This document shows positions 1-7,173 of a DNA stretch of 14,134 bases, one piece after another (position 1 is the first letter of the stretch; every line of letters begins with the position of its first letter). The translations under genes were made by a program, and so were the position numbers. The stretch covers positions 1 to 14,134 of the forward strand of contig JAFYAD010000011.1 in NCBI GenBank assembly GCA_017540915.1, in the 5' to 3' direction. The notes under the pieces are model-generated. The model was not told the origin of the DNA. It saw only the letters and a list, made by a program, of their open reading frames with translations, and did no database searches. The DNA comes from Lachnospiraceae bacterium. GTDB lineage: Bacteria; Bacillota_A; Clostridia; Lachnospirales; Lachnospiraceae.

Positions 1-1751
1 GCCCGGACTGCGGACGTCCCTGCCAGCCGATGAAAGAAGAAAGCTACTTCTTCCGTATGAGCAAGTATCAGGACTGGATGATCGAATATATCGAAACGCA
101 CCCAGACTTCATTCAGCCTGCCAGCCGAGCAAACGAGATGCTTAATAACTTCCTGCGTCCTGGACTGCAGGACCTGTGCGTGAGCCGCACAAGCGTGAAA
201 TGGGGCATTCCGGTTGACTTCGATCCGAAGCATACTGTATATGTGTGGATTGACGCACTTTCAAACTATATTACTGCACTGGGCTATGGTACGGATCATG
301 ATGAGCTGTATCAGAAGTACTGGCCTGCTGATGTGCATTTGGTAGGCAAAGAGATCGTACGCTTCCATACGATCTATTGGCCGATTATGCTGCATGCGCT
401 GGGTCTGCCGCTGCCCAAGCAAGTCTTTGGACATGGATGGTTGTTATTCGGTGCAGATAAAATGAGCAAGTCCAAGGGCAATGTAGTATATCCGGAACCC
501 ATTGTGCGCCGCTATGGCGTCGATTCACTACGCTATTATCTGATGCGCGAAATGCCATTTGGAGCAGACGGCAACTATACAAACGAGTCTTTCCTTACTC
601 GCGTGAACGCTGATCTGGCAAATGATCTGGGTAATCTGGTCAGCCGCACTGTGGCGATGATTGAAAAGTATTTTGACGGCATTTTGCCCACCTGGGATGA
701 GACCTCCGTGGACACTGAGATGGACAATCCGCTCAGAGAGCACTGTGCTGCACTGCCTGCTTTGGTTGAAGAGCAGATGGATAAACTGCAGTTCTCTCAG
801 GCATTGATTGAGATATGGAAGGTTATCGGCGAGTGCAATAAGTATATTGATGCTACACAGCCCTGGGTGCTGGGCCGCGATCCTGAAAAGCGTGGCCGTT
901 TGGGTAATGTGCTGCTGATGCTGGCTGAATGCATTCGTTATGCTGCCGTTCTGATCGGACCTGTAATGCCCAATACGCCGGCGCGGATTTTTGAACAGCT
1001 AGGTATAACGGATGAAGCGCTGAAAAATTGGGACAGCCTGTCCTGCTTCGGAAAGCTTCCTGACGGAATTCGTGTGCATAAGGGTGATGCTCTTTTCCAG
1101 CGTCTGGATGTGAAGAAAGAACTTGAAGCGCTTGCAGCCGAGAAAAAATCGGCAGCTGCACCTAAGACAGAACCACAGGCCACGGCACCGAAGAAGGAAG
1201 CTCCGGTCGAGGAGAAGGCACTCTTTAGCGAGGACAAGGTTGCATCGGTGAAGCAGGCGATGGACAAGGAAGAGGATTACCGGAAGGAGCTGGATCCGGA
1301 GGATGAATTTGAGAAAGAGCTGATCGTCTACTCCGCAGAGAAATCCCTCTACGTAGACACTCTGGTGCATGCATGCTCCGACAAGGCAAAGGATATGGGA
1401 GAAGAGGATGCGAAGAAGCTTCTGGAGAAGGGCATGAAGGATTTTGCCAAGGCGTCCTCCGTACAGTTCAGAGTGTTTAAGTTTGAGAAGCTGGGGGACA
1501 AGGATTTCAACAAGGAATTCCAGAAACGCGTTTTGGAAGGCGTGGCAAAGGGCAAGACCTCTCAGAAGGATATCCGGGAATTCCGCGACGCAGCGTTAAA
1601 GGACTGCTACATCAAGTATAAGGGCAAGGATACGAAGGCGCTTGACAGGCTCTCTAAGCTGCTGGGCTCCAAGGTGAACGCGAAGGCGATCCAGAAGGCG
1701 CAGGAGGATGTGAAAAAGAAAGCAGACATGAAAGTACAGGTAAAGAAATAA
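1..1751 (+). CDS. metG: Methionyl-tRNA synthetase, 5'-truncated, with atypical C-terminal tail
   Basis: This enzyme charges tRNA-Met with methionine in the cytoplasm. The frame is open at the left edge, so the HIGH-motif half is missing. The first visible residues, PDCGRPC, fit a zinc-knuckle cysteine cluster. The family block WIDALSNYITALGYG follows, then DKMSKSKGN (KMSKS at 459-473), and then the helical anticodon-binding domain, with TQPWVLGRDPEKRGRL around 855-900. Up to about position 1220 this is ordinary metG, ending in the usual Ala/Lys/Glu-rich linker (AAEKKSAAAPKTE and onward). Family members then normally carry a tRNA-binding OB-fold that starts like ITIDDFAKVDLRVG. Here the frame continues instead, from 1224, with about 175 Lys/Glu-rich, probably helical residues (FSEDKVASVKQAMDKEED at the start, KKKADMKVQVKK at the end) that I do not recognise. 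The tail may be a real replacement, a recombination product or an assembly join. Synthetase identity is very sure; the C-terminus is not. Confidence 0.93.
   Translation, partial: PDCGRPCQPMKEESYFFRMSKYQDWMIEYIETHPDFIQPASRANEMLNNFLRPGLQDLCVSRTSVKWGIPVDFDPKHTVYVWIDALSNYITALGYGTDHDELYQKYWPADVHLVGKEIVRFHTIYWPIMLHALGLPLPKQVFGHGWLLFGADKMSKSKGNVVYPEPIVRRYGVDSLRYYLMREMPFGADGNYTNESFLTRVNADLANDLGNLVSRTVAMIEKYFDGILPTWDETSVDTEMDNPLREHCAALPALVEEQMDKLQFSQALIEIWKVIGECNKYIDATQPWVLGRDPEKRGRLGNVLLMLAECIRYAAVLIGPVMPNTPARIFEQLGITDEALKNWDSLSCFGKLPDGIRVHKGDALFQRLDVKKELEALAAEKKSAAAPKTEPQATAPKKEAPVEEKALFSEDKVASVKQAMDKEEDYRKELDPEDEFEKELIVYSAEKSLYVDTLVHACSDKAKDMGEEDAKKLLEKGMKDFAKASSVQFRVFKFEKLGDKDFNKEFQKRVLEGVAKGKTSQKDIREFRDAALKDCYIKYKGKDTKALDRLSKLLGSKVNAKAIQKAQEDVKKKADMKVQVKK
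1224..1751 (+). other. Unrecognised Lys-rich C-terminal extension fused in frame to MetG
   Basis: This is the in-frame tail of about 175 residues that follows the MetG linker. It is strongly charged, rich in Lys, Asp and Glu, nearly free of Pro and Gly in long stretches, and probably helical. It has only two cysteines and no motif I can name. It shows no similarity I can recognise to the OB-fold tRNA-binding domain expected here. An in-frame ATG at 1260 could in principle be an internal start, but I see no convincing ribosome site before it. The basic character could serve RNA binding, which is speculation. Confidence 0.6.
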
Positions 1752-1776
1752 AAGTAAATACAGGGTTTTGATCTGA

Positions 1777-1823
1777 CAGGGCAGAAAGGACCATGAAATA
1801 CAGGGGGTATCCTTTCTGCCCTG
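1777..1823 (+). terminator. Hairpin after metG, possible transcription terminator
   Basis: A perfect 14-bp inverted repeat has arms 1777-1790 (CAGGGCAGAAAGGA) and 1810-1823 (TCCTTTCTGCCCTG) around a 19-base loop. It starts 25 bases after the metG stop. The run after the right arm (TTGTTCG) is a poor U tract, so termination may be weak or factor-assisted. A 10-base direct repeat, AAATACAGGG, lies at 1756-1765 and in the loop at 1796-1805. Confidence 0.55.
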
Positions 1824-1939
1824 TTGTTCGTGCAGGCAATGAGCCGGGGTGACAAGTTTGCGCAGTCTCCTCAGGACATTGCCGGCTTTGAAGCGATATG
1901 GATGAGGTCAGACTGTCAAACTATCCGGATTAGTATTTT

Positions 1940-1955
1940 GAAAATTTGCATTTTC
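1940..1955. promoter_or_regulatory. Operator-like inverted repeat upstream of dus
   Basis: GAAAAT (1940-1945) and ATTTTC (1950-1955) form a perfect inverted repeat around TTGC. It sits where the -35 region of the promoter with -10 at 1971 would lie. This is the usual place for a repressor site, but an A/T-rich 6-base arm can arise by chance, so the call is tentative. Confidence 0.3.
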
Positions 1956-1976
1956 CTCGTTGCTTTGTGGTATAAT
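1946..1976 (+). promoter_or_regulatory. Sigma-A type promoter with extended -10 for dus
   Basis: A perfect TATAAT is at 1971-1976, preceded by TGG at 1968-1970, which makes an extended -10 element. The best -35 match is TTGCAT at 1946-1951, with a long 19-base spacer, so the extended -10 probably carries the promoter. Transcription should start near 1982-1984. That is almost exactly at the ATG at 1983, which matters for the choice of dus start. Confidence 0.7.
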
Positions 1977-1982
1977 CGCTCT

Positions 1983-2987
1983 ATGCAAAACATAACAGAC
2001 ACATCAGGTGAAAAAAACAGAATATTGGGCCGGGAGATAAATGTGGGCGGAATCCGGTTGCAGTCGAATGTGCTGATGGCGCCTCTTGCCGGATATACCT
2101 GCTTTCCCTTCAGGCTGATGGCGGAAAGACTCGGTGCGGGAAGCGCTTACACTGAGATGGTAAGCGTTAACGGCCTCAAATATGATGACCGGGCGACCTT
2201 CAAGCTTTTGTATACTGATGACAGGGAGAAGCTCAAATGTGTACAGCTTTTGGGAGGGATCCCGGCATATTTTGAGAGGGCAGCGAAAAGCAGCGAACTG
2301 GAAAAGTTTGACATTATCGATATTAATATGGGATGCCCTGTTCCGAATGTTGTGAAATCCGGTGAAGGCTGTGCTCTGATGGAGGATATCCCCAGGGCGT
2401 CAAGGATCATCGAAGCCTGCAAGAGAAGCGGGAAGGTGGTTTCTGTCAAATGCCGTATTGGGATGAATCCGAAAAGCATTGTGATAGAGGAGTTCGCCAG
2501 AATGTGCGAGGCCTCGGGGGCGGATATGATTACAGTGCATGGCAGGACGAGGAATATGATGTATGACGGTGAGCCGTTGTATGATTATATAAGGCTTGCG
2601 AAAGAGTCTGTTAAAATCCCTGTTTTTGCAAACGGAGGGATCGACTCTGTCGAGAAAGCACATCTGATGATGGAAAAGACCGGGGCGGACGGGATAATGC
2701 TGGCAAGATACGGGTTTGAGAATCCCCTGTTTTTTTCGGAACTGACCGGAAGAGAGTGCAAAGATACGAAATACAGTCTGCTGATGGAGCAGACGGATAT
2801 CGCAGAGGAATGCTTTGACGAGCTGTTTGTTTTGAACTACATAAAAAAAATGGCGTCTTATTTTATGAAAAAGATGCCCGGAACCAAGAGATATAAATTG
2901 GACTTGTATAAAAGCGGCAGCATACCGCAGATGAGAAAGCTACTGGGAGAAATATTTGATGGAAACGATCGTGCAGGATCAGTTTGA
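1983..2987 (+). CDS. dus: tRNA-dihydrouridine synthase family protein (divergent)
   Basis: This is a FMN-dependent TIM-barrel enzyme of the Dus family, which reduces uridine to dihydrouridine in tRNA. Visible motifs are the N-terminal APLAGYTCFPFR, then VQLLGG, the catalytic-cysteine segment INMGCPVPNVVKSGEG, then VKCRIGMN, the ADMITVHGRTR strand and IPVFANGGI. It is divergent: GCALM replaces the common GAALM, ANGGI replaces GNGDI, and MLARYGFENPLFF replaces the usual GRGALGNPW. Substrate specificity is therefore open. Two starts are possible. ATG 1983 gives 334 residues but has no ribosome site and lies on the predicted transcription start. GTG 2043 has GGGAG at 2032-2036 with 6-base spacing and begins the protein close to where relatives begin. 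I give the longer form but find GTG 2043 at least as likely. The 3' end overlaps the next gene by 29 bases. Confidence 0.9.
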   Translation: MQNITDTSGEKNRILGREINVGGIRLQSNVLMAPLAGYTCFPFRLMAERLGAGSAYTEMVSVNGLKYDDRATFKLLYTDDREKLKCVQLLGGIPAYFERAAKSSELEKFDIIDINMGCPVPNVVKSGEGCALMEDIPRASRIIEACKRSGKVVSVKCRIGMNPKSIVIEEFARMCEASGADMITVHGRTRNMMYDGEPLYDYIRLAKESVKIPVFANGGIDSVEKAHLMMEKTGADGIMLARYGFENPLFFSELTGRECKDTKYSLLMEQTDIAEECFDELFVLNYIKKMASYFMKKMPGTKRYKLDLYKSGSIPQMRKLLGEIFDGNDRAGSV

Positions 2988-5900
2988 GATAGAGAACGGA
3001 ATACTGAAAGCTTACACGGGATCTGATGCGACGGTCGAAGTGCCTGAGGGCGTGGAGACGATTGCTGACGGTGTTTTTAAAGGCATGGCATGGCTATTGA
3101 GCGTGAAACTGCCGTCAACGCTAAAAAAGATAGGCTTATCCGCTTTTAAAGGCTGCAGGCAGCTTAAGGAGATAAACTTTCCGGATGGATTGACGGAGGT
3201 TTCTGATTACGCCTTTCACAGATGCCACGGGCTGAAAGAGATGATATTTCCGGCAACCATGACAAAGGTTGGAAGATTTGCTTTTCTTTACTGCGACGGG
3301 GTGGAAAAGGTTGTTATGGAAGGTCCCAGGAGCCTGGGCACAGCAGTGTTTTCCCACAACATGTCACTTCGCGAAATATCGCTTGATAAAGATCTGGACT
3401 TTTCCAATTTCAGTGATGAAGTTTTTGAGGGATGTGTTCTGCTGCGGACCATCTCCTTATCGGGAAAGGTTTATGAGGTGGACAATCTCATAGAGGCTAT
3501 GCGGCATGACTCGCCTTATCCCGATATCATAAAGGCTGTGGCAAAGAGCGTTTATCATTCCCTGGAGATCGAAGACGGCATCTTAAACACGTTTAATATA
3601 AACTTAAAGACAATATCCCTGCCTGAGGGTATTACTGCCATCGGCAAAGGCTGTTTTTTTGACAAAAAAGGAATTGAGAGCATTACCCTGCCCAAGTCGT
3701 TACGCGAGATAAAGGCCAATGCTTTTCTCAACTGTATGAGTCTTAAGGAGATCACATTTCAAAACGAGGATACCATACTCGACGATAAGGCCTTCAGGGG
3801 CTGCTGCAATCTGAAGAAGGTGATTGCTTCCGGAAAAACATATGATCTTGAAGATGAGAACTGTGACGGACTTGCGGGAAATATCAGGGATCAGGTTCTG
3901 GGGGATTTCTATATCAGTGGAAGGATCCTGATGCGTTATCTTGGAAACGAGGAATATGTCCGGATACCAAAGGAAGTCGAGATCATAGGTGAGGGATGTT
4001 TTTCCGGTAATGAGCAGTTGAAGACAGTGGAGTGTCCGGAAGGCCTTACAGAGATAAGGGAGCAGGCTTTTAAGGGCTGCCTTACCATGCAGACCATTAT
4101 GCTGTCCGACTGTCTTAAGAGAGTGGAAAGAGAGGCTTTTGCGGAGTGTAAAAAGCTTTTGAAATGTAATATTCCGGCAACTGTCGAATATATCGGGGAA
4201 TATGCCTTCAGGCGTTGCTTTACGCTGCCGGCTTTTGATCCCTGGCCGGATAAGGCAGACATTGATCCATATGCGTTTTATAAAGCGGGAAAATTTCCGT
4301 CTTCGGATAACTTTGTATTTAAAAACACCGGTGAAAAAACAGAGGGTAAAATATGGGACACTGATATCGAACCGTATGCACATGCCCGGGATAAGGATAT
4401 AAAGACGCTGAAGCTATCGGGCATACACAGGATCGGAGCGTTCTCCTTTGCGTCCTGCCCGGAACTTGAGGAGGTTGAGATCGATTCACCTGACTGCGTA
4501 ATAGAGAAGAAAGCATTTTCGGGATGCCCCAAACTACGGACAGTAAATCTGAATGTAAAAGAGCTGGAATCCGGTGTTTTTTCATACTGCAGAAATCTTT
4601 CAAAGGTGTGCCTGAATGGCATAAAGGTTCTGCCGGCGGAATGCTTTGCCGGATGTGAAAGCCTTGATCTGAAAGCAGAGGATATTTCCGAAGTCGTATC
4701 CATAGGTGAGAGGGCTTTTGAGAGATGCGACTCGCTCAAATCGGTTAAGCTCGACAATGTGGAATGTGGATATCACGCATTTGCGGACTGTGCCTCATTG
4801 GAAACCGTTGCAATAACATCCGGGACAAGAATGAAAAGCGGAGCATTTACCGGCTGTACACAGATCAAAAAGATAGTATATGATTCCAAAGAGTATGTTT
4901 TTTCGCGGTTTTCGGATTGCCTGAATCACGCGGGCAACGCTTTGCCTTACCCGGTGAGAGAGGCGATAGCTTCAGTGTATTCATGCTTTGATATCATGGA
5001 CAGGATTTATCTTTCCGGATACACGCAGGATGCAGCGGAAGTCACTGTACCTGAAGATATCCGGGAGATCGGGTGCGATGTTTTCAGGGATCACCTTCGG
5101 CTGAGAGAGATAAATATTCCAAAGTCTGTCAGGACTTTTGGAAGTCATGCTTTTTCACAGACCGGGTGGCTGGATTGCAAACGCAGTGAATCGGACATGG
5201 TCATCGTAAACGGAGTCCTTTTGGACGGCGCGAGATGTACGGGAAAAGTTGTAATACCGTCCGACATCGGCAGGATCGCAAGCTGGTGCTTTGCAGGGAA
5301 CATAAACATCACGGAACTGGTGATCCCCTATGAGCGGATCATCATAGAAAACCTTGCCTTCAGAAACTGCATAAACTTAAAAAAGATCACGGATCATACA
5401 GGAAAAGAATATGTTTTGGAACATGTTTCGGATCTGACTCAAAGAGAGTATCCGGATCAGGTACGCCGGATCTTTTCGGAATGTATCAACTGCTTCAAAC
5501 TGGATGACGAAGGTAATCTCACTGAGAGTACCGGTAACATCACGGATCTGATTTTTCCGGAAGGGATAAAAAGCATATGTGGCGGAGTCTACAAAGACTG
5601 CCATCTTTTGGAGAATATCAGACTGTCATCCGATACGGCAAAAATAGGCAGATCTGCTTTTGAAAGCAGCAAGTGGCTTAAGAGTGTCACGAACACCGGT
5701 GCTGTGGAAAGTCTCGGCGCACTGGCATTTTCGGGTTGCCAGTCCTTAGAGCATATAGATCCGCTGACAAGCCTTGCAGAACTCGGAAACAGATGCTTTG
5801 AACACTGCAGCAGCCTTAAGGAGATCGAGTTATCCCGCAGGATTGAAGTGATCCCGGAGAGAGCATTCTTCAGATGTAAATCTCTTAAAAGCATGCATAT

Positions 5901-6039
5901 CCCGCCGTCTGTGAAAAAGATAGAGGCGGAGGCCTTTGCGTTTTGCGATGGCTTGGAGGAAGTGCATATACCAAAAGAAACGGACGTTTCGGATACAGCA
6001 TTTGCCTTTGCAGATCATGTCGATATATTGAGATATTGA
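2959..6039 (+). CDS. BspA-like leucine-rich repeat (LRR_5) protein, no signal peptide
   Basis: This 1,026-residue protein is made almost wholly of BspA/Treponema-type leucine-rich repeats, with the pattern I..I...AF..C..L..I.LP. Examples are IGLSAFKGCRQLKEINFP near residue 56 and IEAEAFAFCDGLEEVHIP near the end. Such proteins act in binding or adhesion, and their ligands are mostly unknown. Unlike typical surface members it has no signal peptide, no membrane segment and no sorting motif: the N-terminus METIVQDQFEIENGIL is polar and acidic. With its many cysteines it is probably intracellular. ATG 2959 is chosen because GGGAG lies at 2945-2949 with 9-base spacing. The gene starts inside the 3' end of dus, suggesting translational coupling. 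The repeats form larger modules, each opening with an F.I..G.L segment (near residues 9, 202, 317, 677 and 846) and four of them preceded by a GK.Y.L helix segment. Confident on family; function unknown. Confidence 0.93.
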   Translation: METIVQDQFEIENGILKAYTGSDATVEVPEGVETIADGVFKGMAWLLSVKLPSTLKKIGLSAFKGCRQLKEINFPDGLTEVSDYAFHRCHGLKEMIFPATMTKVGRFAFLYCDGVEKVVMEGPRSLGTAVFSHNMSLREISLDKDLDFSNFSDEVFEGCVLLRTISLSGKVYEVDNLIEAMRHDSPYPDIIKAVAKSVYHSLEIEDGILNTFNINLKTISLPEGITAIGKGCFFDKKGIESITLPKSLREIKANAFLNCMSLKEITFQNEDTILDDKAFRGCCNLKKVIASGKTYDLEDENCDGLAGNIRDQVLGDFYISGRILMRYLGNEEYVRIPKEVEIIGEGCFSGNEQLKTVECPEGLTEIREQAFKGCLTMQTIMLSDCLKRVEREAFAECKKLLKCNIPATVEYIGEYAFRRCFTLPAFDPWPDKADIDPYAFYKAGKFPSSDNFVFKNTGEKTEGKIWDTDIEPYAHARDKDIKTLKLSGIHRIGAFSFASCPELEEVEIDSPDCVIEKKAFSGCPKLRTVNLNVKELESGVFSYCRNLSKVCLNGIKVLPAECFAGCESLDLKAEDISEVVSIGERAFERCDSLKSVKLDNVECGYHAFADCASLETVAITSGTRMKSGAFTGCTQIKKIVYDSKEYVFSRFSDCLNHAGNALPYPVREAIASVYSCFDIMDRIYLSGYTQDAAEVTVPEDIREIGCDVFRDHLRLREINIPKSVRTFGSHAFSQTGWLDCKRSESDMVIVNGVLLDGARCTGKVVIPSDIGRIASWCFAGNINITELVIPYERIIIENLAFRNCINLKKITDHTGKEYVLEHVSDLTQREYPDQVRRIFSECINCFKLDDEGNLTESTGNITDLIFPEGIKSICGGVYKDCHLLENIRLSSDTAKIGRSAFESSKWLKSVTNTGAVESLGALAFSGCQSLEHIDPLTSLAELGNRCFEHCSSLKEIELSRRIEVIPERAFFRCKSLKSMHIPPSVKKIEAEAFAFCDGLEEVHIPKETDVSDTAFAFADHVDILRY

Positions 6040-6048
6040 CTATGTCAA
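6036..6048. promoter_or_regulatory. Short palindrome TTGACTATGTCAA at the LRR gene stop
   Basis: TTGAC (6036-6040) and GTCAA (6044-6048) form a perfect inverted repeat around TAT, and the LRR gene's TGA stop lies inside it. TTGACT also resembles a -35 box, with a weak TACAAC at 6061-6066 after 19 bases. It may be an operator or internal promoter for the reductase gene, or chance. Confidence 0.25.
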
Positions 6049-6089
6049 AGTTAAAACCATTACAACTATTTTGGAAGAATTAAGATATT

Positions 6090-7151
6090 ATGAGATACCG
6101 CAATCTTGGAAAAACGGGACTAAAGGTGTCGGAGTTAGGGTTCGGCACCATCCCCATATTGAGCGGTCACGTGCCGGTACTGCCGGAGTACTACAGCCCC
6201 GACACGGATACGGCTGTAGCCATCATGAGAAAAGCCTTCGATCACGGCTGCAATTTCTATGACACGGCTATCCCCGAGGAGTACGGTGACGCGGAGAAAA
6301 AGCTTGGTGTTTTTGCGAAAACCGTGGACAGGAAAAAGATCATAATCTCCGACAAAGCACGTTTTTACGGTGGAGGTGACATATATCGCGAGGTCTTGAG
6401 GTCCATTGAAAACCTTGGCACGAGACCGGATATATATTTTGTGCATCAGGTGGACGAGAGCAACGCCGATGAGGTTTTCGGAAAAGGTGGGGCACTGGAT
6501 GCGCTGTACGATCTGAAAAGAGAGGGAAAGATAGGCTTTACAGGCATAGCCTCGCATTATTATGATGTGCTGTATCGCGGGGCGGCAGACAACAGGGTGG
6601 ATGTGCTGCAGGGAAGCGGTAATATCTTGGAGCGCGGGATGTTAGACCGCATAGCCGGTGAGGATGCTTTCAGGGACAAGGGCTTCATACTGAACAAGGT
6701 GTATGCAGCCGGCCTTTTGATCGGACCCTTCTCCACAGCGGAGCTTATAGGCGGGATCTTAGAGTACCCCTTCTCCTGCGCGTTGCTTGGTATCGGAACC
6801 TTTGATCAGGAAAAGGATGCATTTGAAAAAGAGTACACGAAGGTTCATTTTTCATTTGAGGAAGTCAGGGATCGATTGAGCAAAGACTTTGACGCGATCG
6901 CCTGCGACAGGTGCGAAAAATGTTTTTGTCCGCATGGGCATGAGGTTCATACGAGTTTCCGTCAGTTCAATTATTTCCACCTCGGAAAAGAATACTGGGC
7001 GGCGGGAAAGCTTAAGATGGATCTGGAGCAGACAGCTAAAGACTGCAGGTCATGTGAGGACAAGCCATGCATGAAGGATTGCGGAAGACACCTTTATATT
7101 CCGGGCGAGATCGAGCGTATTCAAAAACTGCTGAGCGGCTACGGGGCATAG
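6090..7151 (+). CDS. Aldo/keto reductase with C-terminal [4Fe-4S] ferredoxin-like domain
   Basis: This is a 353-residue cytoplasmic NAD(P)H-dependent oxidoreductase of the aldo/keto reductase superfamily, in the anaerobe-typical type that ends in an iron-sulfur domain. The N-terminus MRYRNLGKTGLKVSELGFGT is diagnostic. All four tetrad residues are visible: Asp58 in NFYDTA, Tyr65 in EEYGDAE, Lys89 in IIISDKA and His119 in YFVHQVD. The C-terminus has Cys272, 275, 278 and 280, then Cys319, 322, 327 and 331, which could hold two clusters. The first set is CxxCxxCxCP, one residue shorter than the common CxxCxxCxxCP. The natural substrate cannot be read from the sequence. ATG 6090 has GGAAG at 6073-6077, a rather long 12-base spacing. 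The gene follows the LRR gene after 50 bases with no terminator between, so co-transcription is likely. Confidence 0.92.
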   Translation: MRYRNLGKTGLKVSELGFGTIPILSGHVPVLPEYYSPDTDTAVAIMRKAFDHGCNFYDTAIPEEYGDAEKKLGVFAKTVDRKKIIISDKARFYGGGDIYREVLRSIENLGTRPDIYFVHQVDESNADEVFGKGGALDALYDLKREGKIGFTGIASHYYDVLYRGAADNRVDVLQGSGNILERGMLDRIAGEDAFRDKGFILNKVYAAGLLIGPFSTAELIGGILEYPFSCALLGIGTFDQEKDAFEKEYTKVHFSFEEVRDRLSKDFDAIACDRCEKCFCPHGHEVHTSFRQFNYFHLGKEYWAAGKLKMDLEQTAKDCRSCEDKPCMKDCGRHLYIPGEIERIQKLLSGYGA

Positions 7152-7173
7152 GCTTGTATCAAAAGGAGACAAA

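Noticed and set aside
1824..1982. In-frame upstream extension of dus from TTG 1824
   Set aside because: The extension contains the promoter -10 and the last part of the metG hairpin, has no ribosome site, and its residues do not resemble any Dus N-terminus.
3700..4383. 227-codon open frame on the minus strand inside the LRR gene
   Set aside because: It lies wholly under a clear + strand coding frame with strong repeat structure. Its translation has no family motif and looks like a reverse-complement shadow.
6071..6262. 63-codon + strand frame overlapping the start of the reductase
   Set aside because: It is in a different frame from the reductase, whose N-terminal motif and catalytic residues are clear. 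It would begin at TTG without support.
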